From the NCBI GenBank assembly GCA_023411375.1, contig JAEYOW010000052.1, positions 1-64,000 on the forward strand: a stretch of DNA of 64,000 bases. The letters run 5' to 3'. The position numbers and the translations under genes were made by a program. Below are positions 33,726-42,876 of this stretch, one piece after another. This stretch comes from Bacillota bacterium (lineage in GTDB: Bacteria > Bacillota > Clostridia > Christensenellales > Aristaeellaceae). The number at the start of each line of letters is the position of its first letter. The stretch's first letter is position 1. The notes beneath the pieces were generated by a model that had not been told where the DNA came from, ran no database searches, and was given only the letters and a program-made list of their open reading frames with translations.

Positions 33726-34240
33726 TCGCGCTGATTACGGGTGGAAGCGGCTGCGGCAAATCCTCTTATGCGGAGCGACTTGTCCAGACGCTACCGGAGA
33801 AGAAGCGATACTATATCGCTACCATGCGCGTATACGACGCGGAATCCGGGCGTAGGGTCGCCCGCCATCGGTTACAGCGGGCGGGAATGGGGTTTGAGAC
33901 GGTCGAACGCCCCATAGATCTGGCATCTGCACACATCCGGCCAGGCTCCACGGTGCTGCTGGAGGATCTGCCCAATCTGCTGGCAAACGAGTTGTTTGAT
34001 ACGGGCGGAGACGTCTGGCGCATTTTACCCGCGCTTGAGCGCCTAGCGAAAATCAGCGGGCATCTTGTGATCGTCACCAACGACGTTTTTTCCGACGGAG
34101 CGCAATACGGTCCCGATACCTGCGAATATATTCGGCAACTTGCCGCGCTCAACGCATTTGCCGCGGAAATGGCCGATTATTTGGCGGAGGCGGTCTATTC
34201 CATCCCGGTCGTGCTGAAAGGAGAAGCGCCATGCATCTGA
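33722..34240 (+). CDS. cobU: CobU-family adenosylcobinamide kinase/guanylyltransferase, divergent C-terminus
   Basis: A 172-residue CobU-type protein. The P-loop G-G-S-G-C-G-K-S-S is intact, and the guanylyl-acceptor histidine is in V-A-R-H-R-L-Q-R (near residue 45). The usual C-terminal motif N-E-V-G-x-G-I-V-P is replaced by N-D-V-F-S-D-G-A-Q-Y-G. It should phosphorylate adenosylcobinamide and transfer GMP, but the changed region leaves the second activity less certain. A second, short CobU-like gene lies at 34989. ATG 33722 overlaps cobT by 4 bp. Confidence 0.85.
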   Translation: MIALITGGSGCGKSSYAERLVQTLPEKKRYYIATMRVYDAESGRRVARHRLQRAGMGFETVERPIDLASAHIRPGSTVLLEDLPNLLANELFDTGGDVWRILPALERLAKISGHLVIVTNDVFSDGAQYGPDTCEYIRQLAALNAFAAEMADYLAEAVYSIPVVLKGEAPCI

Positions 34241-34992
34241 TTCGGGCGTTTGTGATCGCCTTTTCCACCTATTCCCGGATTCCCATGCCGCAGGTAGAAT
34301 GGTCGGAGGAGAACAAGCGGTACAGCATGTGCTTTTTTCCGCTTGTCGGCGCGGCGGTCGGCCTGGCGGCGGCGATATGGCTGTGGCTTTGCGACACGCT
34401 TGCGCTGGGCGGGTTACTTCGGGGGGCTGTGGGCGCGGCAATTCCGCTGCTGGTAACCGGCGGCATTCATATGGATGGCTTTATGGATACGCTGGACGCT
34501 ATGGCCTCCTGGCATCCAAGGGAAAAGCGGCTGGAAATTTTAAAGGATACGCATACGGGCGCGTTTGCCGTGATGGGGTGCGGCCTGTATTTACTGCTCA
34601 CGGCGGGCATGCTTAGCGAGCTTAAAGCGCCGGAATATGCCGCAGTGGGCGTTTGCTTTGTTCTGTCCCGCGCGCTCAGCGCCCTGACGCTGACATGGCT
34701 TCCCAAGGCAAAACAGACGGGCATGCTGTCCGGCTTTGCTAGGTCTGCGCAGCGATGGGCGGTGACGGGAGCATGCTGCACGCTGTTGCTGGGCTGCACG
34801 TTTGCGCTGATTTTACCATATGGCTGGAGAGGCGCGCTGCCTTTGGCCGCCGCGGGTTTGTGCACGCTTTACTATCGGCGTTTTAGCGCACGCTTTTTCG
34901 GCGGTTTAACCGGAGACCTGGCGGGGTGGTTTGTTCAGGTGACGGAGCTGGCGTGCCTGACGCTGATTATGATCGGAGGGAAATTAGGATGA
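34231..34992 (+). CDS. cobS: Adenosylcobinamide-GDP ribazoletransferase CobS
   Basis: A 253-residue membrane enzyme that joins alpha-ribazole to adenosylcobinamide-GDP, the last step of the nucleotide loop assembly. F-S-T-Y-S-R-I-P-M-P near the N-terminus, G-G-I-H-M-D-G-F-M-D-T-L-D (metal site) and several hydrophobic helices are typical. It overlaps cobU by 10 bp. Confidence 0.96.
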   Translation: MHLIRAFVIAFSTYSRIPMPQVEWSEENKRYSMCFFPLVGAAVGLAAAIWLWLCDTLALGGLLRGAVGAAIPLLVTGGIHMDGFMDTLDAMASWHPREKRLEILKDTHTGAFAVMGCGLYLLLTAGMLSELKAPEYAAVGVCFVLSRALSALTLTWLPKAKQTGMLSGFARSAQRWAVTGACCTLLLGCTFALILPYGWRGALPLAAAGLCTLYYRRFSARFFGGLTGDLAGWFVQVTELACLTLIMIGGKLG

Positions 34993-35315
34993 AGCTGTAT
35001 GTGGGCGGAGCCTATCAGGGTCAAGCCGAATTGGCCGTAAGCGAGAATCCCGGCATGGAGGTGCTGGAGGATTTTCATGAAATCATCCGGCAGGCCCTTG
35101 AGCGTGGCGAGGACATCCGGCAGTTTGCGGAGGAGGTTTGCCGGCGGCATCAGAACGCGGTGATCGTCGCTAATGAAGTTGGTGCCGGCGTTGTGCCCGT
35201 CAGCGCGGCGGACCGGGCGTTCCGGGAGGCGGTTGGACGGGTGCTCTGCCTTGTCGCGCAACGGTCGGAAACGGTTACGCGGGTCGTGTGCGGAATTGGA
35301 GTGAGGATCAAGTGA
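34989..35315 (+). CDS. Short CobU-like protein with degenerate P-loop
   Basis: A 108-residue protein. The start resembles the CobU P-loop but reads G-G-A-Y-Q-G-Q, with Gln in place of the essential Lys. The C-terminal half holds the canonical CobU motif N-E-V-G-A-G-V-V-P, then R-x-F-R-E-A-V-G-R and the terminal G-I-G-V-R-I-K. The guanylyl-acceptor His is missing. It is thus complementary to the full-length CobU two genes upstream. Short CobU relatives with G-G-A-Y-Q-G-K occur in other Clostridia; here the Lys is also lost. It could be a structural partner or a degenerating copy. Confidence 0.75.
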   Translation: MKLYVGGAYQGQAELAVSENPGMEVLEDFHEIIRQALERGEDIRQFAEEVCRRHQNAVIVANEVGAGVVPVSAADRAFREAVGRVLCLVAQRSETVTRVVCGIGVRIK

Positions 35316-35875
35316 AATATGTTCTGATCCGCCATGGCAAAACGCAAGGCAACCTTGAGGGCCGCTATATCGGCTGTCTGACGGACGAGCCGCTTTGCCT
35401 GGAGGGAATCGTCGAACTGTACTTGCGAAAGTATCCCGAGGTCGACGGGGTGTTTGCCAGCCCTCTGACGCGTTGCAGACAAACGGCGGAGCTTTTGTAT
35501 CCCAGCATCTCAATAAAACTGGCGGACGGCCTGCGGGAATGTGATTTTGGGGCGTTTGAAAACAAAAACTACGCTGAACTAAACGGGAGCGCCGACTATC
35601 AGGCTTGGATTGATTCCGGCGGTGAAATGCCTTTTCCAGGTGGCGAAAGCCGCGCGGCGTTTGCCCAAAGATGCGTGTGCGCATTTGAAGGGTGCGTTGC
35701 CGGGGTGCCGGATGGGACGTATGCATTTATTGTGCATGGCGGTACGATTATGGCCGTCATGGAGCGTTTCGCGCGCCCCGCGGGGCGCTATTATGAGTAT
35801 CAGGTGAGCAATGGAGACGGGTTTGTTTTAAATGGGGATGGAGGGTATATCAGACTGTCGGATTTAAAAGGATGA
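35312..35875 (+). CDS. cobC: Alpha-ribazole phosphatase CobC (histidine phosphatase family)
   Basis: A 187-residue enzyme removing the 5'-phosphate from alpha-ribazole phosphate or from adenosylcobalamin phosphate. It has the phospho-acceptor motif L-I-R-H-G-K-T-Q-G-N, R-E-C-D-F-G-A-F-E and the second histidine in I-V-H-G-G-T-I. It begins at GTG 35312, overlapping the previous stop, and is the last gene of the B12 locus. It converges on the minus-strand signalling genes 24 bp away, with no clear terminator between. Confidence 0.92.
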   Translation: MKYVLIRHGKTQGNLEGRYIGCLTDEPLCLEGIVELYLRKYPEVDGVFASPLTRCRQTAELLYPSISIKLADGLRECDFGAFENKNYAELNGSADYQAWIDSGGEMPFPGGESRAAFAQRCVCAFEGCVAGVPDGTYAFIVHGGTIMAVMERFARPAGRYYEYQVSNGDGFVLNGDGGYIRLSDLKG

Positions 35876-35899
35876 GTTCCCGGGGGATAGTCTCTTTCA

Positions 35900-38695
35900 T
35901 TATCCTTCATAGGAATCCTTCCCTTCGCTAAGCCATCTTTGCACGACAACGTGGATATGTTCAATGTCCAAAGGCTTGGCAAGAAAGTCATTCATACCCG
36001 CTGCTCTTGCCATATCCCGATCCTCCTGGAATGTGTTTGCCGTCAATGCAACAATCGGGATTGACCTTGCATCCGGATGGCCGGATCCTCGGATGGCTTT
36101 TGTTGCTTCCAATCCGTTCATGTTGGGCATTTGCACATCCATTAAAATCAAATCAAAATAACCGGGACAGCTTTGTTCAAAAATTTTCACAGCCTCTGCG
36201 CCATCTGCGGCAAGTTCAACCTGTATCCCCTGTAAAGCGAACAGATCAGAGGCTATCTCGGCATTGAGCAGGTTGTCCTCTGCAAGCAAAAAACGAACGT
36301 TTGAAAAAATTTCTGGCGAAGCATTTTTGATGATTACCTCTGTTGGGTTTCCAAGAGGCAGGGTTATTTCGAAATAAAACTCACTGCCTGATCCAACCTC
36401 GCTTTTTACATTTAATATACCGCCCATAAGCTGCACAATATTTCGACTGATCGGCAGACCCAATCCCGTCCCTTGGCTGCGAGAATGGTTTGTTCCCGCC
36501 TGTTCAAAAGAGTTGAAGATGCGAGATAAATCCTTTTCGGCAATCCCTACGCCGCTGTCAGATACACGAAACAGATAGGTCGCTTCGGTGTCGGCTGATT
36601 CAACTTCCTCAACCGTCAATTGAACCTGTCCACCTGACGGTGTAAACTTAATGGCGTTAGAAATCAGGTTCATAAGCACCTGCTTTAGGCGAATCGGGTC
36701 GCCAATCAAATCAGAGTGTTCTAAATTTGCTTCGCAGGAGAGCCGTATCCGCTTATGCTGCGCCGGCGTCTGCATCATGCTGAAAAGCTCGTCCAGCATT
36801 CGGCCGAGGGAAAAACTTTCATTAGAAATCTTCATCATACCGCTGTCAATACGGCTCATATCTAAAATATCATTGATGAGTCCCAATAGATATTGGGATG
36901 AGGTGTTCAGCTTTGCAAGGCTTGTTTTGATATCTTCCGGGACATTCTCTTTCATCGAAATGAGGGTGGATAATCCGACGATAGCATTCATAGGCGTTCT
37001 GATTTCATGGCTCATGCGAGATAGAAATTCACTTTTTGCCACGCTCTCCGCCTCCGCCCGGATGACTGCTTTTTGCATATTCGCTGCCTTAACTCGTGCT
37101 CTGGCAATGACAGTGATGGCCACAATCATCAGTATCGAAAAAACACCAATGATCAGCACAGAGAGAAAAGGATTGCTTTCAAACCATTTTCGCAGCGTGT
37201 AGGCATCGTTGCCAATTGAAACAAAATTATGATCCCGAATAGCATTCCTTTCTTTTTCGGATAGACTATTGATGCCTTTATTGATGATAGTAAGTAAGTT
37301 GGAATCGGCGGGAAAAGACATCGCAAAGCATACATCTGTCTGATTTTCAGACAAAGTAACGGGAACAACATTATTAAATATATGATCCTGCATTACTTGT
37401 TCTATATGTGCAGACAGACCGCAGGCAAAATCAACCGCACCGATATTTACGGCTCGCAGCATTTCATAAATACTGTCGTAGTATTTCACATGGCTTGCCT
37501 TCGCATACTCCGGCAACAAGCATCCCTTTAGCAAGCCGCAGGTGAGATTTTCTCCCGGATAGGTTGCCGATTTATTACGGACCACCAGATCGTTCAGCGT
37601 GGAATATGGTGTTGATGCCGCCAGCCCACTGTTCAAAGAATCGTGAGCATCATCAAAGAAAAAGCCTGCCATATCAGCTTTGCCTTCTATAACAAGCTGC
37701 TGTGTTTCAATATAGCTGTCGGTAAAGACATAGGAAAATTCCAAACCATAAAGCTTACTTATTTTGTTTAACAATTCGGGAATTATGCCGTCATGTCTGC
37801 CGTCACCAGTACCAATGCAGTAGAAAGGATGAAAGTACTCTGGGACGGCAACGGTAATGATTCCTTTTTTTTGAATGTATTCCTGTTCCGCCTCGGTCAG
37901 CAGAAGAATGCGTGCATCGGAATCCCCGAAATATTTATCGTAGAGTTGGCTGGGAAAATCGGGGTTTGAGGATAAAATTTTACTCATTGCCCAATTTAGC
38001 TGATCCAGCAACTCCTGGTTGCCCGGCTGCGTTACTATGTAGTGGCTTTGCGCCTCGATATAGGCAACAGCACGAAATTCACCGTTGTCGTCCGTTATAT
38101 TGCCAAGTTTTATATCAATAGTTCCCTTGTTTAAATCTTCATTAATTTGGCCGGCGGCAACTTCTTCAGAAGAGTATTTTTTTATCGTACAGTCAATTCC
38201 ATTCATGGATAAAAACGCTTCCAGGCGGCGCACATTTTCTGCTGCGCGCTCTATAACACCAATGGTTTTTCCACTTAAATCCTTTGAGTCATAACCACGA
38301 ATGCTGCGGTCATCCCAGCGTGCTAGCAATACAGATTTTGTGCTGCCACAACTGTAATCCGGGTATGCAAAGTACTCTTCCAAGGACTCGCTATAATAAT
38401 TTCCGCCCATCAGGTCATATTTACCTTTCAAAAAGTCCTTCACCATTTCATTCCCGGAGGTTTCAACATACTCGTAGTTCCAGCCGGTATATTTGGCAAT
38501 TTCATTAAGATAGTCTACCACCAAGCCATACCGATGGCCCTTATCATCCATCATGGTGAACCCCGGAACCTCTGGAAATGGCACACGAAGGGTAGCAGGA
38601 TTTTCCGCAGCGGCAATCGTACCAGATGAAACGATAAGAATTAAAGAAGCAATGCAAGCGGCGCCAAACCGTTTTATTGAAAGCTGATTTCTCAT
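35900..38695 (-). CDS. Hybrid sensor histidine kinase with two extracellular solute-binding domains
   Basis: A 931-residue protein. It has a signal peptide (about 1-30), two SBP_bac_3 modules outside the cell (about 33-260 and 275-505), one membrane helix (about 515-540), HisKA with His in R-M-S-H-E-I-R-T-P-M-N (near 561), HATPase with G-T-G-L-G-L-P-I (near 742), and a REC domain (about 795-925) with Asp in L-M-D-V-Q-M-P-N-M-N-G. It is expected to sense an amino acid or other small solute and pass phosphate His to Asp. The Hpt protein at 44899 could take it onward. Lower GC than the B12 operon. ATG behind AGGAGG at 38702-38707. Confidence 0.95.
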   Translation of the reverse strand: MRNQLSIKRFGAACIASLILIVSSGTIAAAENPATLRVPFPEVPGFTMMDDKGHRYGLVVDYLNEIAKYTGWNYEYVETSGNEMVKDFLKGKYDLMGGNYYSESLEEYFAYPDYSCGSTKSVLLARWDDRSIRGYDSKDLSGKTIGVIERAAENVRRLEAFLSMNGIDCTIKKYSSEEVAAGQINEDLNKGTIDIKLGNITDDNGEFRAVAYIEAQSHYIVTQPGNQELLDQLNWAMSKILSSNPDFPSQLYDKYFGDSDARILLLTEAEQEYIQKKGIITVAVPEYFHPFYCIGTGDGRHDGIIPELLNKISKLYGLEFSYVFTDSYIETQQLVIEGKADMAGFFFDDAHDSLNSGLAASTPYSTLNDLVVRNKSATYPGENLTCGLLKGCLLPEYAKASHVKYYDSIYEMLRAVNIGAVDFACGLSAHIEQVMQDHIFNNVVPVTLSENQTDVCFAMSFPADSNLLTIINKGINSLSEKERNAIRDHNFVSIGNDAYTLRKWFESNPFLSVLIIGVFSILMIVAITVIARARVKAANMQKAVIRAEAESVAKSEFLSRMSHEIRTPMNAIVGLSTLISMKENVPEDIKTSLAKLNTSSQYLLGLINDILDMSRIDSGMMKISNESFSLGRMLDELFSMMQTPAQHKRIRLSCEANLEHSDLIGDPIRLKQVLMNLISNAIKFTPSGGQVQLTVEEVESADTEATYLFRVSDSGVGIAEKDLSRIFNSFEQAGTNHSRSQGTGLGLPISRNIVQLMGGILNVKSEVGSGSEFYFEITLPLGNPTEVIIKNASPEIFSNVRFLLAEDNLLNAEIASDLFALQGIQVELAADGAEAVKIFEQSCPGYFDLILMDVQMPNMNGLEATKAIRGSGHPDARSIPIVALTANTFQEDRDMARAAGMNDFLAKPLDIEHIHVVVQRWLSEGKDSYEG

Positions 38696-38851
38696 GATGA
38701 ATCCTCCTATTATTTACGTTATTTCTTTGCAAGATGATCCACCCATCCTTTTTGGAGGGGCCGGCATTCATTATGACGGATATTATTGAATCAATTTGAC
38801 TGCCACCCTCCACTAAAAATCGTTCATTTTATCTTGTATCAAACCAAACGG

Positions 38852-41344
38852 TCATAGAGGCAATACTTTAAATCCATTGCGTCCATTGCGTTTTACATCA
38901 TATAAAGCAACGTCCGCTTTTTCGAATGCCGTCTCCCGCTCCATAGGCCTGTCCATTATGATTGCGCCAATACTAAAGCTCAAGGTTACCGTTTCTGACA
39001 CTTGGATTTTTTCTGCATCTTCGCACAGTGCCTTACATACCGTTTCCACTTCGGCAGAGTCGCGTACCTCAGAGAGATAGACGACAAACTCATCGCCGCC
39101 CATACGGCCAATAATCGCAGAATCAGGACAGACCCTCTGCAATATGAGAGCAACCTTTTGCAGCATTTCATTTCCCGCCATATGTCCATAGGTATCGTTT
39201 ACGCTCTTAAAATAATCAATGTCCACAATAATAAGAGCATCGGTTTGACCATCTGAAAAAGCTTTCAACTGCTCCTTAACCAGCTGCGTAAAATATCCGA
39301 TATTATACAGCTGTGTTAAGCCGTCTCTCTGTGCTTGATGGCGCAGCGTTTCCTGCGCTGTGAATTTTTCGTCGATCAACTTTAATCTTGCCATAGAATA
39401 TAGAGGCTTATTTTGTTCATCGTACATTTTGGAAACCGTTAGCTCTACCCAGTGCGTACTGCCATTAAAAAACGGTATCTGTATCTCCATTGGTTCAGAA
39501 ATTCCATTTTTTAGAATGTCAACAAAAGCATTAACCGCCGCTTTGTTTTTCATATACTCATCAGACGTCATCAAATCAACTTCAAAAAACTCTGCAGGCT
39601 TTTCATTTTTTCTGCTGGGGCAACTTGCCATCAGACGGTTCGTAGCATAATCATATTCTATAAAGATATCACCGGCAAGGGAACAAAGATTCAGATGCTT
39701 ATCAAGCCGTATTTGGGTGAGTTTTGCTTCCTTTGCTCTGCGTCGTATATAAAGCGTAGATATCAATATAACCAAAGCCACAACAATGCAAAGAAATATA
39801 ACGATTGCCATGGGGTTCTCCTGCAGGTATCTTCTCAAAGTTAATTTGTGTCGCGTAGAAAGATTCTGCAAAACGATAGTATTTTGTTCTTCATGGCTTA
39901 TGGTGTTAATGGAACGATTGATGATATTTAACAGCGCCGGGTCTGTTGATTTTCTCATGGCAAAGCAACGACTTGATTCCCGGGTGGCATAGGTCGCTAT
40001 TTTCAGTTTGGAAAACTCCGGATCCTCTAAAAAATACTGTGCGGATAATTGATCGAGATAAGCGCAGTCAGCCTCGCCATTTAAAACCGCATTCAAGCAT
40101 TCATAGGCATTTTCATAATTCAAGATTTCTTCCGGCAGCGCCTGGTTTGTTGTATAGGAATTTTTGATTAACGCAACCCTCGGCCGCTCAATGCTATTTA
40201 AATCAACGGCGTCTTTTCTGCTGACCAGCACGGTAGACTGAATAAGATACGGTTCACTCAATATCACATTATACTCTCTGGCGAAGGCATAGTCGTATGG
40301 AACTCCCAACAAAATATCCAACTCACCGTCCAGCAGCATGGCGTACTGTTCTGCCCGGTCGGTAACATTAATCAGTTCAAAATGAATCCCGGTTTGATCG
40401 GTAATATACGCTAAAATATCAATACCAATGCCATGCCAACCTGCGTCATAACTATAGTGCTGAAAAGGAGGGCGGTTGGAATCCATACCAATTTTGAGTG
40501 CTGGCAATGCTGCAGTATATTCCCGTTCCCATTCGGATAAACTCAAACTATTTGCATAAGGGCTGAAATATTTAATATACAGCTTCTGCTGGTAGGTAGG
40601 ATTGTATCGTTTTATATTGATAATTGCCGTATCTAAGGTTCTCATCAAATCGCTATCAATGTTTTTTCCTGTCACAAAGTAGAACGGTTTCGGTGCAAAG
40701 CTGGCGACGATTTGTAATTCCTCTCGCACAAACATTTCGCTGCTTGCCAATGCGTCTGCCTCTCCTTTTTTGAGCATATCAATTCCATCGTCCAGGCTAT
40801 CGCATTCAAGAAAGGAAAATTCTATATCCGCTCTTTTGCAATTTGTTGTTACTTCATCAGCCATACGGCCTGTTTTAGACCGAATAGCAATACGAAGCGA
40901 ATTCTCCGTAAAAGCGGCATTCTCTTCCTCCCTGTTGTAACAGCTTTCCTTTAATACTTGCAGCACCGTGTGAGAAGTGCCATACTTATTTCGACAATAG
41001 GTAAAACGATTGGCTGTGTCTTCGTCGTATACCATACCGCCCATCAAATCCACTTCACCGGCTTCCAGCATCTCCATGAGCATAGCAATTTGCTCGGTGA
41101 GTGTGCCGGGTACGGTGACATACTCATAATCCCAGCCTGTGTTTTGCGCAATTTTCTCCAGATACTCATAGGTATAGCCGGTATAATAACCATTCTCATC
41201 TATTTCCGTTAAGCCCTCTTGAATGGGGTAGGCAATTCGGATTGGTTTTGCATTGGCTTTTGCTGCGAAGGCTGGGCTTGGAAACGGTATCACTACGAAA
41301 ACCAAAGTCATTATTAACGACAATGCTTTATAATGTTTTTTCAT
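38852..41344 (-). CDS. Diguanylate cyclase with two extracellular solute-binding domains
   Basis: An 830-residue protein with the same front end as the hybrid kinase: signal peptide, two SBP_bac_3 modules (about 33-265 and 285-500) and a membrane helix (about 508-530). Inside the cell there is a PAS-like linker (about 545-660), then a GGDEF domain with R-M-G-G-D-E-F near residue 750. The allosteric inhibitory RxxD site is not found at the usual place before GGDEF. It makes cyclic-di-GMP in response to a solute. The shared sensor architecture suggests duplication followed by change of the output domain. Start behind AAGGAG. Confidence 0.93.
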   Translation of the reverse strand: MKKHYKALSLIMTLVFVVIPFPSPAFAAKANAKPIRIAYPIQEGLTEIDENGYYTGYTYEYLEKIAQNTGWDYEYVTVPGTLTEQIAMLMEMLEAGEVDLMGGMVYDEDTANRFTYCRNKYGTSHTVLQVLKESCYNREEENAAFTENSLRIAIRSKTGRMADEVTTNCKRADIEFSFLECDSLDDGIDMLKKGEADALASSEMFVREELQIVASFAPKPFYFVTGKNIDSDLMRTLDTAIINIKRYNPTYQQKLYIKYFSPYANSLSLSEWEREYTAALPALKIGMDSNRPPFQHYSYDAGWHGIGIDILAYITDQTGIHFELINVTDRAEQYAMLLDGELDILLGVPYDYAFAREYNVILSEPYLIQSTVLVSRKDAVDLNSIERPRVALIKNSYTTNQALPEEILNYENAYECLNAVLNGEADCAYLDQLSAQYFLEDPEFSKLKIATYATRESSRCFAMRKSTDPALLNIINRSINTISHEEQNTIVLQNLSTRHKLTLRRYLQENPMAIVIFLCIVVALVILISTLYIRRRAKEAKLTQIRLDKHLNLCSLAGDIFIEYDYATNRLMASCPSRKNEKPAEFFEVDLMTSDEYMKNKAAVNAFVDILKNGISEPMEIQIPFFNGSTHWVELTVSKMYDEQNKPLYSMARLKLIDEKFTAQETLRHQAQRDGLTQLYNIGYFTQLVKEQLKAFSDGQTDALIIVDIDYFKSVNDTYGHMAGNEMLQKVALILQRVCPDSAIIGRMGGDEFVVYLSEVRDSAEVETVCKALCEDAEKIQVSETVTLSFSIGAIIMDRPMERETAFEKADVALYDVKRNGRNGFKVLPL

Positions 41345-41409
41345 TATATATACTCCTTAATAGCAAAATATCTTTTGCTGTGATTTTAATTATAAAACCT
41401 CCTTGTATC

Positions 41410-42876
41410 TTACCTCCAAAGCTGCGATGTATCATAAATCGCCTTTACCGCATTTAGGTAGTTTAATTTATCGCACTCTGTGATAACGAGCTGCTGCACG
41501 TATCGAAACAGTTCTCCCACTTGTTTTGCAAATTCCGAAGCGTCTCCGCGTATCAAAAACGCTACAGAACCTATGCATCTGCTAGCTATTTCCTGCTTTT
41601 GCGATGAGCTTCTGACGCTGGCAAGCCCCGGTATTTTGATACCAATGCGGTGGTTTTCCAGAATTGCCGCATAAACTGCCCGCATCGCTTTATAGGGAAT
41701 ATGCGCTGTTAAGAATTCCAGAATTGTGATGGATGCCGACGGACATTTCCGTCTAATATTTTCTGAATTGAACAGTTCACGCTGCAATGCCTGTGCCTGT
41801 GCCGGGGATACAGACTGGGCAACATAAAATGCAACTCCCTCCGCGGTCAGGGCGAGCAGCTCGATATTCTCCAAATAGCGTTTGGTATAGCTTGCAATCA
41901 ATTGTGTGGAAATGGGAAGTTCATCCACCATCGGCGGATGCTGCGATACAAAGATACCCTTTCCCCGGGTTGTCTCCACTACGCCCCATTGTTTGAGCGT
42001 CTTAATTGCCTGCAAAGTGGTGAATACACTGACGCCATACTGCTTTTGCAGCGCGGTATGAGAGGGAAGCTGTGCCCCCGCCCGATAGTGCCCGACGGAA
42101 ATCAGCCCCAAGATATCCAAATATACGGCGGAGTATTGTTCTTCTGCTGTTTTCAGCCATTGTTCATTGCTTTGTATCCCGGTTCTGAGCGGTGAGCTTG
42201 GAGGAACGGCGCACTCTAACGGATTTGCAGATATGGGTGTTAAATCGTAAACATCAGCAAGCAGCTTTTCCACAGCATCCCTTGCGCAGCCGGAAACCCG
42301 GAACTTTTTTATAAAATGCAGCAATCTTTCCCGATAGGCCGTGCGTAGCTTCGTTGTGTCATTCAAATACTCCAAGTCCTCAAAGCCAAGGCTGTCCAGT
42401 ATACGCAGAGCCAGCTCATTTTCACATCTTGCAATAAAGAACCGCCAAAACAACTTTGACTTCCTCCAGAACAGAGCCGGCTGTTCCGGATTCATTTGAT
42501 CAATGAGTTGTTCAGGAATCAGCCAGTCTGTTCCGCAGCACAAAGAAACGCCCCGGGAAATCAAGGGATAGCAGAGCAGCTCTGCTGTTTTTACAATATC
42601 CGCTATGGCAACGGGATTCGGTTCTTTTAGTTGATTCGAGGGGTAAGCCGGCGACGGTTGATTGATGGCAATAGCGCGCTTGCGCTCGCTGGTTTCGATC
42701 AATCCTCCATCGGACAGCATGGAAAGCACACGCCGCATGGTTTTAGCCGATACAGCATATTCCTTGCACAGCTTGGCGCAGGAAGGCAAGGATGAGCCTT
42801 GGGGAATGGAACCGGATTCGATTTTATTTTTTAGAACTTGAAAGATTCTTTGATATTGAAATTCTTTGTGGCTCAT
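41410..42876 (-). CDS. Transcription regulator with two GntR-type winged helices
   Basis: A 488-residue protein with two separate GntR winged-helix domains. The first, about residues 5-75, has Y-Q-R-I-F-Q-V-L-K-N-K-I and L-P-S-C-A-K-L-C-K-E-Y-A-V-S. The second, about 225-300, has D-I-L-G-L-I-S-V-G-H-Y-R-A-G-A-Q-L-P-S-H and a C-terminal T-T-R-G-K-G-I-F-V. Each is followed by a helical region without a recognised effector domain. GntR proteins normally carry one DNA-binding domain per chain. The start overlaps the HD-GYP gene by 4 bp, so it is translated with the signalling operon and may control it. Confidence 0.85.
   Translation of the reverse strand: MSHKEFQYQRIFQVLKNKIESGSIPQGSSLPSCAKLCKEYAVSAKTMRRVLSMLSDGGLIETSERKRAIAINQPSPAYPSNQLKEPNPVAIADIVKTAELLCYPLISRGVSLCCGTDWLIPEQLIDQMNPEQPALFWRKSKLFWRFFIARCENELALRILDSLGFEDLEYLNDTTKLRTAYRERLLHFIKKFRVSGCARDAVEKLLADVYDLTPISANPLECAVPPSSPLRTGIQSNEQWLKTAEEQYSAVYLDILGLISVGHYRAGAQLPSHTALQKQYGVSVFTTLQAIKTLKQWGVVETTRGKGIFVSQHPPMVDELPISTQLIASYTKRYLENIELLALTAEGVAFYVAQSVSPAQAQALQRELFNSENIRRKCPSASITILEFLTAHIPYKAMRAVYAAILENHRIGIKIPGLASVRSSSQKQEIASRCIGSVAFLIRGDASEFAKQVGELFRYVQQLVITECDKLNYLNAVKAIYDTSQLWR

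Noticed and set aside
34989..35315. Possibility that the short CobU-like gene is a broken pseudogene
   Set aside because: It is in frame, coupled to both neighbours by overlaps, and its conserved C-terminal motif is intact; short relatives exist in other Clostridia.
35876..35899. Possible bidirectional terminator between cobC and the hybrid kinase gene
   Set aside because: AAGGAT and ATCCTT could pair, but the loop is long and there is no T-run.
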